Below, one piece after another: positions 25,210-36,719 of a stretch of DNA of 64,000 nucleotides. The stretch spans positions 4,216,001-4,280,000 of the forward strand of contig NW_026570221.1 in NCBI RefSeq assembly GCF_019649055.1. Direction: 5' to 3'. Both the position numbers and the translations under genes were made by a program. Under the pieces are notes generated by a model that did not search any database, was not told where the DNA came from, and saw nothing but the letters and a program-made list of their open reading frames with translations. Every line of letters begins with the position of its first letter. Within the stretch, counting starts at the first letter, position 1. The DNA is from Paramacrobiotus metropolitanus (lineage: Eukaryota; Tardigrada; Eutardigrada; Parachela; Macrobiotidae).

Positions 25210-26880
25210 ATCAACCAGTCTCCATACCTGTACAAATACGACTGCGCGGATTTACACTAATGAAAAATTGCAGATTTCAAACAGTAAAAAAACATACAAA
25301 AGTTTTAGACTCAAAGCAAATACTTATTTTTACAATGCAGCAGTGAGTGCCGTATTCCTGGTCACTGTGGGCTTCTAATATAAAGGGCAAATGTGAATTC
25401 TGCAAACTCAGTACAGTAAAACCTGTGACTTTGAACACTCGCGTAAATTGAACACCGGTGTACATTAAACGGTCTTTACGGAACCGGCGCGTCTCGTAGA
25501 CTATAACAGGGGGGACCACGCGTATATTGAACACCTCTCTAAAGTGAACATTGAACAAATTAGTTGGAACGGATCTAAATAGTTACTAATATTTAGACCT
25601 TTTGAAAATGAACAAAGCGCCGGAATCTGGTTTCGAAAGCGAAAAAACACAAAAAAAATGCGTTAACGGACCGGAGTTCACAAGACATTTGCTGGTTACA
25701 GCTTTAACACCACAAGATTTTTGATTTGTTATGCGCGAAAATAGCGTAAAAAGGCTTGCCAACGCGGCTGTCCCCCTTGAGGCGGCGTCTGTTCGCCTCC
25801 AGGGGCAGCTTTATGCGCAGTAACACTGTCTGCAAGGGCGGTCCCCTGGGGGCAGCTATTCTGTACATTGAACAGCCGTCTACACTGAACGAAAAGAACA
25901 CGGATCATACGTCATCGCTAGTACAACAGGGAACCCACGTACATGCGCACCGTAAAGTCATACAACATAATCCCAATTATGTCACTTTTTTTGCCATCCT
26001 CAATGGAAGATTTTTAAGGCGTGGTTGGTGCAAATTTTTCTCTTTATCTGCTTTAAGTAGTTCCGAATAGATGCGTATACAGTAGGTTTGTGCAACCGGC
26101 CACTCCCAACCATGCGCAAAGTAAAGTCAACACTACATCTTGTCAAGACCCTGGGAAACGGCTGCGGTTTTGTAATATCTGTATTTATTCCACTTGCTTA
26201 GTGACGGAGCTGTATTCTCGTTCGTCTGAGTGTTGAAGGTGGCACGGTAGCCTTGCCTTAAAAAGCCCCCAAGGTATCGGGGGTCGACAAGGAGGAGTGC
26301 GGCTGCTGCACGGCTCAGTGCGTGCAGTGCCGACTAGTTGCGGCAGTTCACATGCTCTGCCGTGCTGCCTGCCGTATACGCCGAGAAAACTATGGCTTCC
26401 ATTAATTTCCATTTCTGTGCTATCCTCGGTTGAGGCAGCATTCCCAAGACTAATAAATTATTGTTATAATCATTACGCATTAATTAATATTGATTATTAA
26501 TCGCATTATTTATAATATTAGTACTCTCAATACTCGTATGTTTAATAGTTCCTTAATTAATTATAATAACATCATTTATTTACAATACAAATTTATCTCC
26601 ATAAATTTATGCACTGATCAGTAGCTGTTAAATACACCAATAAAGAACACAGTCACAGAAGCACTGTATAGAATCACACAAAACTGAAGATCAAAGGAAA
26701 GGAATGTTACGAGAGATCGGTACAATTCCGTTAAAAGCAGGCAGGGGAAAAGTAAATCAACGTTTTTCGCTGATATAAATAAGAACAATATATATTAATA
26801 AAAAAAATTTATGTTGAGCCTGACAATGAGCGCGACACTACAGACAGTTGTCTGTGTCGCAGTTAAGCTAATTCGGCCTA
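25210..26880. other. No supported gene
   Basis: Contains repeated short phrases (TTGAACAC, GTGAACATTGAAC) near 25430-25560 that recall the ends of pogo/Tigger-like elements, but I could not find a matching inverted end. The remainder is AT-rich. Confidence 0.35.
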
Positions 26881-26887
26881 ATATAAA

Positions 26888-27265
26888 TTATTTTCCCGGA
26901 TCTGCCTCTGATCGAATGGAATCTTGGCATTCACAGCGCGGTGTTGAGCTGACACAGGCCCATTGATTGTAGCCGCGATCGCGGCATACTCGCGCACACC
27001 CCTCCTCCAGCCTCTCATGATCATTGTCCGACTGATGGCTGCCGCACAGAGGAACCTCTTTCCCGTTAATCCAGGCTACGAGGGACATGACCTTTGCTCG
27101 ACGAATTACGCGTGGGCCTCGCGGCATGGCCATGGCTATCCAGTGCCGGTTGGTGTTGGTGACCAACAACGGCGCCTCGCTGGCCCGTCGCACCGGATGT
27201 CCGTCCGTTCGGTCTGCACGCATGCACAATGGTGAGCATCTTGACAGGTAATAACATAACGTCAT
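26888..27265 (-). CDS. Defensin-like precursor, copy 3, no clear in-frame signal peptide
   Basis: A 125-codon frame from the ATG at 27265. The propeptide carries DGHPV, comparable to DGLPV in copy 4, then an RR site. The C-terminal domain has cysteines spaced C-x15-C-x3-C-x9-C-x6-C-x-C, with the segment TPRC.CQD shared with copy 2. The N-terminal 20 residues are not signal-like; a better signal-like start (MLTIVHA) lies in the next frame at about 27240. Either the true first exon is further upstream, with the CAG near 27220 as acceptor, or a frameshift has occurred. The Cys domain looks intact. Confidence 0.5.
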   Translation of the reverse strand: MTLCYYLSRCSPLCMRADRTDGHPVRRASEAPLLVTNTNRHWIAMAMPRGPRVIRRAKVMSLVAWINGKEVPLCGSHQSDNDHERLEEGCARVCRDRGYNQWACVSSTPRCECQDSIRSEADPGK

Positions 27266-27299
27266 GCTAATTTTGCACGTAGCTTACCGTTAGTTGTAC

Positions 27300-28050
27300 T
27301 TAGCAAATACGTTTGGCTTTAAATCGTACCAAAGTACGATTACTAGTTTCTTGAAAGTAAGCGAAACCGTGTTTTAAGAGGTTGGCTAAGATGTCTCGAC
27401 CGGAATTTGGCTACTGCGGTGCGATAGTATCTGTAATAATAGGACAACTACCTATTCATGATGATGAATTGTGACAATACAGAAATTTTGTACATATCAA
27501 ATGCCCGCGTACAGATGCCATGTGGTCTGATAGACATGTAGGGTACCATGAATGAGTCAGCAGAAAGAGTTTGCCTAAAAGTATGGCCGCATGATTGTGG
27601 TGTGTCTGCAACATGTGATTGGCGGAAAACCCAGTGGATATTGATCAGCGAGTCTAATTCGATCATCACGGCTCTGTTTGTTGCACAGACCGTCACCAAA
27701 CGCACCGTTGCGTCATGCCGTGTATGTGTTTGGTATGCGGTAGAACGCGTAACTGATTTCAACGGGTACGAGAGTGAGAGCAACATACGGAATGGATATC
27801 GCACAACACCTCAAGAGAATTCCGGTCTGTAGCGTTGGGCGGCTGAATAAGAATGAGAGAGCAGAGGCAGAGAAAACAGGAGGGGCTTTCGCTTATGCAA
27901 ACGGATGGAACCGTTCCTTGTATGGCATACCCCCGCGGTATTTCTTTTGTGGTGATCCGTGGTGGTTGATATTCATTTCGCATGTACAGGTATCTCCACT
28001 TTCGTATTGCCTTTTTATTAATTGTGCAAAAATGAATTTTCATTAATTGT
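27300..28050. other. No supported gene
   Basis: Open frames on both strands of 90-125 codons overlap one another and show no domain or signal peptide. Downstream exons of the signal-peptide exon at 28581-28716 (minus) could lie here, but I could not find phase-compatible splice sites. Confidence 0.3.
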
Positions 28051-28580
28051 GCGGTTAGCCAAAACAGGACGGAATCCCCAAACAGATCCAGCCGCCAGCT
28101 GCTAAGAAAATACTGATGCGGTAATTGCAATGGCATTTTTTCGTTGACGTTACTGATAACGTCGATTCCGAAAAATCGTAAGTTGACTCAATCGCAGCAT
28201 GCTGTCGGTGATTCAACCAAGCACGTATATTTGCCAAGGGGTCGCACTGGACCGTAACAGTAATTTCCCCGTAAAAAAACAATCGAAAGTAACCGCCAAC
28301 GTACAAATACAAATTAAACAAAATATTTTAGTAGAACCGAACCGCCGCAAAAGCCAGAAGTAGAAGCCATGTACGTTGTATTTCTAAATGGACTGGGTTT
28401 CTTTTACAGAACCCAGTGACCCCAGTAAGTATATTATTCGCTTCGTTTATTTAAAGTCTTTCCGACACTCATTGGTTCAGGGTTTAGAAGTTCTCGAGAA
28501 ATTTATTCTGCATTGTACGACTGTTACGAAGCAGTGTTTTAACTTAATTTTTTATCCATATCACTGCTTTCAGAACTTAC

Positions 28581-28716
28581 TGGACGTGTCCATTAGTGCA
28601 GTTGGTATCCCGCTAGCGGGCGCCGCGAACGATATGACCGAGATCAGCGCAAACAAGCCAATGACAACAGCGAACCATCCTCTTTTTAACTGTTTAAATA
28701 AGCACACGTTAATCAT
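28581..28716 (-). CDS. Candidate first exon of a secreted protein
   Basis: On the minus strand an ATG at 28716 opens 45 codons. They contain KR followed by a ~19-residue hydrophobic stretch (WFAVVIGLFALISVISFAA), typical of a signal peptide, and then a small polar segment. The frame meets a consensus donor, CCA|GTAAGT, at 28581; without splicing it stops three codons later. I could not identify exon 2. The family is unknown. It sits in the same interval and on the same strand as the defensin-like copies but shares no sequence with them. Confidence 0.35.
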
Positions 28717-29292
28717 AATTAATTACTTATGTATTATAATTATTATTCCACTTACGAAGAAGGGACTGCAGAGGATGCGATGAGCGTAATGAACCCCTAG
28801 CATGTTGTCATGATGTACGTCGTGAACAAAAAGCACAATTTTTCTATACGTTGTAAAGTGATGAAATCGTAGTACTCAAGTCGATAAATAAATTCCAATA
28901 TATATCAGTCAAAATTGTAGTACGTTCGCATGCAAAGCCGAAGAAGACCAGTGAAAAGAATAATTCGAAGTCAGAGCACGCACATGCAGTATGTCACCCG
29001 GCGGCTGACTAATTGCATGCGGATTGGTTTCATGAAAGAGCACGGTGTCTCACTCTACCATCCAACAACGAGAAAAGCTCTTTGTAAAGACAGGTTTCTG
29101 ATTTCTGACCGACGCGGTAAGCCACTCCTATTTTTGGGCGACAAATACACCGGTATGCATGCACGTACGAAATAAGATATGCAATATACGGCCCCTTCCA
29201 AGTTGGAAGTTCAAACTACTGGCATGATGCAGCAGTAGCAAGCGATTGTACGAGTACTGTTGTTGGTACATTGAACGGGTAGTTTGTGAGAT

Positions 29293-30395
29293 TGTTGCTA
29301 CCTGACTTCCCGAAAACAGCGCGTTAAGATGATCCGGAATGTATCAGACTGGCTGCCAGTGCAATCGGGTGTGCCACAGGGAACACGTCTGGCTCCGGTG
29401 CTCTACACGCTGTACACAAACGACATGCTACCCGGACTCGACGCCGAATGCTTTGCGGATGACACCGTGCTGTATGGTGTCGGCACCACCCACGCGGAGG
29501 CAGCCTTGAATCTTGGCATTCAAGTTGATAAGGCGACCACCTGGTTTGCAGCGAACACCCTGTGCGTGAACGAGAAGAAATGTAAACTTATTTACATTTG
29601 TCCGCAATCAAGAAAAAACCAGCCTGCGCCTACAGTGAAGATGAACGGTCACCAGCTGGAAGCGGAAACATGCGTAAAATACCTCGGTATTTACATCGAT
29701 CAGAATTTGAAGTGGGAGGAACATTTCAGCCATGTACTGCAGAAAGTTAACTACGGCATCGCAATGATAAACGCAGCGAAAGAAGGCCTGGACATGTCAC
29801 AGCGCCGGAGTCTTTACCATGCCTGTGTGCAACCACATTTCGACTATGGGTCGGATACGTGGTCACCAGCATCTTCGACTCTACGCGACAAGTTGACCAG
29901 AGCCCAACGGAAAGCACTGCAGGCCATTACTGACTACAAGGAGCGGGTAACCCCCGAGCTGTATCAGCGATTGCGCATCCTGCCGGTATTTGACCGTTGG
30001 AAGCAGTCGGAAGCCGTTTGGTTGTATAAGATCTACAACCATGAAGTGTACAAACTTCCGCCCTACCTGGTTGAACTGATCGACTTCAAGGATCTGTCAC
30101 CGCAGTACAATCTCAGGAAGCCGAAACGAATCCAAGCCACAGCGAAACAGAAAATCGGAGAAAGCACACTGGCCATGCGGTTAAAGAACGTTTTTGAGCG
30201 GATTCAAAAAGTTAATTCACAGATACTCAGTGTTAGCGGTGTTAGCTTTTTCAAGTTCGCTCTGAAAACTATTGATCTGTCTAAATAATCTCTTCTGTAA
30301 TTTTTCGCTGCATTTTTTACCGACCAGACATTGAAGTCCTGTTAAACGGGTTGTCTGCTCCTGATACATGAATGAATGAATGAATGAATGGTTTA
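29293..30395 (+). mobile_element. 5'-truncated LINE, L2/CR1-like
   Basis: The 3' end of a non-LTR retrotransposon: the C-terminal half of its reverse transcriptase, a ~75-bp 3' UTR and a terminal (TGAA)n tail at 30367-30390. Simple 3' repeats of this kind mark L2/CR1-like LINEs. The protein homology extends upstream of the first ATG to about 29300, where an in-frame TGA at 29287 marks the truncation. Confidence 0.8.
29329..30288 (+). pseudogene. LINE reverse transcriptase, C-terminal fragment
   Basis: The 319 codons contain SGVPQGT (RT motif 4) at about residue 13 and the catalytic FADD box at about 43, then the thumb and the C-terminal region typical of LINE ORF2. The endonuclease and the N-terminal RT motifs are missing because the copy is 5'-truncated. 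The frame is unbroken to its own stop, so the insertion is fairly young. It cannot make an active retrotransposase. The ATG at 29329 is internal and not a true start. Confidence 0.85.
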
Positions 30396-30399
30396 GAAA

Positions 30400-33250
30400 G
30401 CTTCTAGGTTGCTTCTTTGCTTATCGCTACCGCATCGCAAGAAGCTAGATGCTAAAGATGTATATTACGAATACAAATACGGAGAACTTAGACAGCGCTC
30501 ATTACTTTGACAAATACCTTTCATACGATGACAAGTGTATGTACTGGTATGACATAATGATACGAAGCAGATTGACTAATCCAATACGGCAGATAGTATG
30601 CATGTTTTCTACGTTCGGAGTACTAGCAGTACGCACATGTTTATGTCAAAGCATAGCTATTGTGTGTGTAGCAGTGTGCAAGCGATAAGATTGACGGTAG
30701 AACGCTTAGATATCGTCAAGCATTAGTTGAGCCCGATGCAACAGGTTCGAAGAGAGCACGGTAACGAGTACCTGATAATTATTGTCCCCGCCAAGACTGG
30801 CTTGAAACTGTGGGAGTCAACTAGCCTCGATGGGGATAGATCGGCATCGTCCTACCAGCTATTCACGATCCCTGGTTGCGCTGCGTGCATTTGGAGAGGT
30901 TACCATTTTCTGCACCAATCCAGACCGCAGCTATAGCGCGCCCGCAGCCGACACTGATTTCCCTATCGCGATTCGCTGACAGCTCTCGCTAATGCACAGC
31001 GCCTGGCGGATTACGTGCTCGTTCGCAGTACTTCACCCTTTGGACGAATAGCACTCATTTAGATTACTCATGTTTACTCTTGAGGCCTGTTATCTGCGTC
31101 ATTTGCGCTAAAACGTAGCTTTTCCTTTTCTTAGTCCCACACTTTTGATCCACCTAGAGTAGATTGCACTACACCAAGTCTACAACTGTAAACTAATTTA
31201 CAACTGCAGGCTATTTAGTGAGAGAGGTGGTTTCGTCCAAGCGCTATCGCAATTTGTTCGCTCGTGTTCGTGAAATTGATTCGTCTCGTCGGCCATAAGA
31301 TTCGTGAATTAACCGCATACCCATAGTCTACTGCCCTTTTTTAAACAAAGTCCAGCGGTGGTCAGAGAGACGGGTCAAAAAGAAGCAGCTGTTGGGGGTA
31401 CAGTCAAAGCACTTCTTAAGGTTACTAATGATATTAATGAATTTCTCAGTTTAAAATTCGATCATTCTGAAATAAATAAATTAGCGCACGCTGGTTTTTT
31501 ATAAGTATACAGTACTGGCTGATGGCGCATAAAATTGAAGTTGAAGTCAAAGCCAGAATTACAGAAAGTCGTAGAATGATGGTATGACGGAACCATTCTT
31601 TGAGCCAATTTGGGTTGAGATACTTTTACGGCAGGTTCAGCGAACCGTGATCGGTTCTTATATGCGGTATACGACGGATATCGGTCGTAGCATATAAAAA
31701 ACGATAGTTTCCGTTTTTGGTCTTCGAAATCCGTGTAAACAAAAGGACATTTTTGGCGCCCGTAGACTCTACGGTCCGGTGGAATGGTCCGGCAGGTTGA
31801 AAGCAGCGGTCGGGCCTAACAGCGATGTGTGACGTGTTGTGTTCGGGTCGAGTAACGATGCGTGACGAGTGACACCGTGACATGTAGGAAAAATGTGTAT
31901 AGATTGTACTGATTGTAGGACATTAGAAAAACTCTTAACTCTAGAAAATTGTTGAAAAACGGGAAGGTTCGAAATACAGTGTTTGGCAAAGGAAAGCCTA
32001 ATTGGCCAGAGACAGAGTAGAACGTATATAGCCTTGCCAAGGGCGTTCAAAGAGAAAGAGTGGTTGCTTGCGTTGTGCACACAGTTAAAACTTAAAAGCC
32101 TATTTTTACTCGGGACTTAGATCGTCACATCTTGTTGCGCTGTTTGCAGAATCACTTCAGATCGGTTAACGGGTGTAGGGAAAACTGTTTTAAGCAATTT
32201 AGCTTAATAAACACTAAAACACCTGGACTTTATCAATTTTATATTTAAGGATTTGGCCGGAACCTGACTGCACTCCGCTCACGAGTTGAGCGGTCCCGTA
32301 GGTTTAGATTAATACTATAAACGTAGTCACGGTGTTGCGGTCAACAAAATGGTTGGATACCGAGGATATCTTTTTAAACTGAACCAATAATTTGTCTATC
32401 CAAATCTGCATCGTTCTGTCTGTTTTGCCTTTTATACCTACGGTAATCAACTAGTCACTTTAATTGCGTATTAACAATAATATCCTTTTATTGAGTTTGT
32501 ACTCTACTGCATGTATTAAAATCTAGAAATTAATTATCAATTGTTTTTTAAATGTTTTGCTGAAAAGCGTATATAATTATAATTAGAAACTTATTTTACT
32601 AAAATAGAACAGGTTTATTATTATATCCTTTTAAATTTTAATCTCAATTGAGTTTTAATTCAAATGATGCTTTTTAAATGCATTTAATGCATTTAATTCG
32701 TCTTTCAGTTTGATTTAGTTTTTAAATTAACTCAGCTTAAACTCTAAATTCCTGGATGCATTTCTATTGCATTGGTTAAAACAGATAGACACGATAATTA
32801 TGGCAAACCGCTGTTATACCATTCATCCGCATTAATACTGCAGCAATGCAATTTATTCGTATTATGGACAAAGTGATAATAATACATTCGTTTCAACAAA
32901 CATTTTCAGGGTAACAAAATTTTTTAAATGCGCTCATTCGTGCAGCAGCCATGGTTGCGGCGATAGAGTACGCCTTTTTTCAGTGAAAGCGTGTACGGTT
33001 TTACGTATGCCGAAAATTTGTCGATATATGTACTTGTACAAGTATAACTTTTTATCTGCGTATTAAACTGTTTATTATATTTCAGTATGGATAAATGCTG
33101 ATGCAATTTCTTCCCGTTCCCATTTTTAATTGAACATCATTCTAACCGGTTAATTGTTCCCCAAGTATCCCAACCAAACGGCCCCGTAATCCCCGTCACC
33201 CATAATAATAAATATTAAGACATGTTATAATAATATTACCGTATTACAGG
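30400..33250. other. No supported gene
   Basis: About 2.9 kb of AT-rich, low-coding sequence. Overlapping open frames of 70-105 codons near 31.6-32.1 kb (minus) have no domain or signal peptide. Confidence 0.4.
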
Positions 33251-34500
33251 TTCATATCTATAAGAATGTGGATACTCTAAGCAAAAGGACATCTTTGTTA
33301 ATCCGTGCAATAATTCTGACTCCACATTCTGTTGTTGCAGCGGTCCACGCAACAGCATCACCCGGCGTTATCCTGACGCGTTTGGATGTCATCCTCACAT
33401 CCGCAGCGAGGCGGCGCGCCGAGGCATTGCCAGCGGGGGAAGCCGAAGCTGCTGCAGAACTGCGCACACCAGCTGTCCTGCTCATCCGGATGCGGCTGCT
33501 TCTCGCTGCACAGCTCAAAGGCTGTCCTGTTGATGACGCCAATAGGTTTTCATGGTGAGCACGCTGCGAACCATCCGCCTATGTCGTATCGTGGCCGGGA
33601 TCAGCCAGGGGCTGGCGACCGTGGCCTTCGAGTCCATTTCCACCGGAAGCCCATCCGTCTCATCAACATCCACGACGACGGCCACCACGACGATCAGGGC
33701 CAGTAATGACAGCATTTTATGAAAGGTCAAAGCATGGCACAGCCAGTGGAATCAGCAATACAGGTACTCGTTAAATAAATTAAGAAGAAAATTCCGACCA
33801 TCTACGAGCTGAGGAAATGAAATCGGTGGCAAGGAAATTTAATGATTAAGCAGCTTCCATTTTCATAATAATCACACAGTGGGGAATAGTCTTGGGCATA
33901 AACAACCGGGAATTGTCGCGAACCAGCCAAGAAATCTAGAAGTAGTAAACGCGCTAAATTAGCCAGCGGACTCGGTGGTTAATTAATTTCTGTTTACCAA
34001 TATTTTCCCGGTGTGCCGCAACAGAAATTTTGCCTACGTAGTTCAGAAGGTTCACCAAACTGGAATTCTGCCTGTGTAGTTTAGACGGTTCATCTGAGTG
34101 AAATGAACCTGCATTATAGTCAATGGAACTTGGGTTCCTCAATACGCATAGCAAAAACCAATGTGGTATGCGTTGCGGGTAAGAAAACTGACAATACCGG
34201 CACAATTATCTTCCGCAAAGCTGCAAAAGTGCGCGTTGGAGACCAGCCATAAATTTCGTATGCAGGTTCGGTGAAGAGTTGGATCTCTCCTCCCCGGGCT
34301 GGTAAAGACGTTCCCATGTAAAGTCTGTTGCACCGTCACACTTTTCGTTGCGCACGTAATTTATGGATGGTCCAAATATGCAACCACGACTGATCGTGCT
34401 TTGTGATTAGCTTTAAGCGTAGGCTTGATGATTGAGTCAGTGATGGCGCAACTGCCGTGCTAGATGAAAGCATACTAAATTATGTCAGATCACAAAATTT
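33250..34500 (-). repeat. Segmental duplication, unit B
   Basis: The partner of 20000-21150 in the same orientation, carrying defensin-like copy 4 and about 1 kb of colinear upstream sequence. The conserved upstream blocks are candidates for shared regulatory DNA as well as simple duplication remains. Confidence 0.65.
33358..33730 (-). pseudogene. Defensin-like precursor, copy 4, frame-broken
   Basis: From the ATG at 33730 a clear signal peptide (MLSLLALIVVVAVVV) leads into an acidic propeptide (DETDGLPVE) and a basic RHRR processing site. The frame then slips by one base near 33560 and stops at 33515. In the next frame the Cys domain continues with the family spacing C-x13-C-x3-C-x9-C-x6-C-x-C and stops at 33358. 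Only one base separates the frames, so this is either a recent pseudogene or a sequencing indel. The signal peptide here is the best reference for the other copies. Confidence 0.6.
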
Positions 34501-34509
34501 CCTAGTACA

Positions 34510-35320
34510 TTTTTTCAATTACTCTTTAAAATTTTTATTTATTGATATATAATATTACTATTATACGTCATCTAATTGTAGCAACAATAACATAAATGCA
34601 TGCAGTATTTTCAAATGGCTGCGGCTACCAAGACATAAATCTAAGCGAAAATCCCTTCATTTGTAATAAATCAAAAATAATAATAATGATAACTTAATAA
34701 TAGCAACATTTTTTACGTATATTGAATCTTACCTTCTTGGAGTTCTCCACAGAAACTATTTCGCAGTCTAGTGCAATGGAGTCCATAAGAAATTATAAGT
34801 AGTTCCCTTTTCTTCATCAATACCGGACAACTGGTTTGGAAAAGTTGTAATTATGGTAAAAATTGAATTTATTTCTGTTTGCGACTATGCACATTTCTTA
34901 AAACATTTGAACTCAGGTTTGCACTTCAGCCTTCGATCAATGCAGGTCGCGTACAATATTGTTGCGATAGCGGATGTGTGCTTGACCCGAGTTAGCAGAG
35001 CCGAGAGAGGAATACATAGCGGTAAGCGGTAACCTCTATTAGGAGCAAACAACGTCTTTGCCGCGCTGTCGACCATATCCGCCAGGGACAGTCGTACTAC
35101 CATCGGTTAGCACTACGGTTCAGAAGTCCGGTGCTTTACCGGTCTCGTAATTTGCTACAGTGGTAACAAACGATGAAGGCCTAACGATCGTTCTACAGTC
35201 GTAAATTTTCCATTTGTCGTTTTACGGCTGTTTTCGGACCATAGTCGCAGAAAGCAATGTTAAACTACTGTTGCAATACGGTAGAATACCGTCTAACGAT
35301 GGTCAGCACCATCGGTTTTC
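34510..35320. other. No supported gene
   Basis: AT-rich DNA with short open frames only and no domain, hairpin or repeat of note. Confidence 0.35.
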
Positions 35321-35329
35321 AAATCAAGT

Positions 35330-36415
35330 TTTGGCGTTGGGCCCCTTTTCGCACCCCGTTTATTATAAGCACCCTTTTTAGGTTAATATGGTATTTGACA
35401 GATTCAGTGTTCATAGGTAATAAATTACTAATAATGCAGCTTTATTCAGATAATAATTTAAATTTTCAGTAATTTTGTACAATATTTTTTCTCTAGCGTC
35501 GAGTTCAGTGCATCAGGCTTTAAAGCCGATAATAATTGATAGGACGATTCGGCAAATCAGCCAGCTCAGAGCGAATTAGAGCGAATCGCCCCCTGTGACC
35601 AGAAGGTCATCTTTCGCGTTGGTCAGACATTACTGGCTTCCTTCCATGCCGTTATAACCTTGTGATTTGCTCACTTGTAAGACTTTCGGTTTTTGTGAAT
35701 ACGATGTTCGCGGGCGATATTGCACAGATCATTGCAGCAATGTTGGAAAAAGCCATCGGGACCGCGCTGATTGGACCCCGGCAGCAGGAGCTCGACATTT
35801 GGAATTCCACGGTGACCGGCTTCTGTTCGCCACCGTACAGCACGGAGAGATGCAGTTGGACATGCAGCGACACCGGGCGACTTCAATCTTCCGGTGTTAG
35901 GTAGCTCCACATTCACGTTCCGATCTTTAACATGTGACGATTCCCTCTTCCTCACACCCGTGCCGGTCTCTTTAGCAATCTGTCGCTGAATTGCTCTGGC
36001 AGGAAGGATTTCTGCATTTATGCTATCTTCTGTGATTGGACATGGCTAGGGCGGCGATTTCCCGGTAACGTTTTCCAACCTTCTGTCAGGTGGATGGTTA
36101 TGGTCGATTTTTTTGTTCTACCTAATACTGTATTCGTAAAACGCGCCGCAGATGCTAGCTGCAAGCCTGATGCGAGTTGCGCCTTGGTTTTGTAGGCTAT
36201 ACGAGCCCCAGAGCCGTTTTTTTGTTTCTCTATAGTGCACACATTCGTAAAAAATTCTGTTATTTTACTTAAGGGAAGGTTATATACCAGAGCTTGAAAA
36301 TCTCGGGTCATTTGTATGATATTAATAAAAAATGTGCCTGTAATAAACAGGGTGCGAAAAGGGGTGTCTATAATAAACGGGGGTTTTAAGGGGTACCTAT
36401 AACGGTTTCCTTATT
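35330..36415. repeat. Inverted repeat pair around a ~1 kb unit
   Basis: The left arm near 35341-35385 (CCCCTTTTCGCACCCCGTTT) reappears inverted at 36345-36410, where the block occurs twice in tandem (GGTGCGAAAAGGGGTGTCTA and TAATAAACGGGGGTTTTAAG). This looks like the ends of a TIR transposon. The target duplication is not clear. Confidence 0.5.
35662..35904 (+). CDS. Possible Tctex-type dynein light chain fragment
   Basis: The 80 codons (internal ATG at 35704) resemble the N-terminal part of Tctex-type dynein light chains: a DIAQIIAAMLEKAIG helix aligned with the family's helix and its xxIIxExxExxLG pattern, followed by about ten residues and an IWNSTV stretch comparable to the family's QWT..VVE. 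The C-terminal beta-strand half (KYIVTC, AGLHT) is absent or lies in another exon. It sits between the inverted repeats of 35.3-36.4 kb. The similarity is weak and judged by eye, so this is a suggestion only. Confidence 0.25.
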   Translation: MICSLVRLSVFVNTMFAGDIAQIIAAMLEKAIGTALIGPRQQELDIWNSTVTGFCSPPYSTERCSWTCSDTGRLQSSGVR

Positions 36416-36459
36416 TTTATTTAATAATGATAATATTTTGACTTTTAATAATAGAATAT

Positions 36460-36690
36460 TTAGTTTATTAATGTGTTTAGCTGTGTTAGGGTGATTACAT
36501 CAATATTCCTATAAGAATTATAATACATGGTGCGTTGGCCGAAAGGACCACAGAGGCAGCAATATACACCCTGGTCACGCCAAGTTGGCGGCATCCCTTT
36601 AAAAAATTCCCATGAACCACTGGTTAAAAAATTAACCTTTTTCCAACTTCTATGGTATGGCCCAATGTGTCCCACATCGTTTAGACTCAT
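36460..36690 (-). CDS. Small open frame of unknown family
   Basis: From the ATG at 36690 a 76-codon frame shows non-random composition, with WRDQGVYCCLCGPFGQR near its middle (CCxxC followed by aromatic and Gly residues). There is no signal peptide or known domain. It could be one exon of a larger gene, or a remnant of the adjacent inverted-repeat unit. Confidence 0.2.
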   Translation of the reverse strand: MSLNDVGHIGPYHRSWKKVNFLTSGSWEFFKGMPPTWRDQGVYCCLCGPFGQRTMYYNSYRNIDVITLTQLNTLIN

Positions 36691-36719
36691 GGGATCCAAG
36701 ATTTGAGCACGTTACGAAT

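Noticed and set aside
25411-25900. Possible pogo/Tigger-like terminal sequence
   Set aside because: Only one end-like stretch is seen; no inverted partner or transposase could be found.
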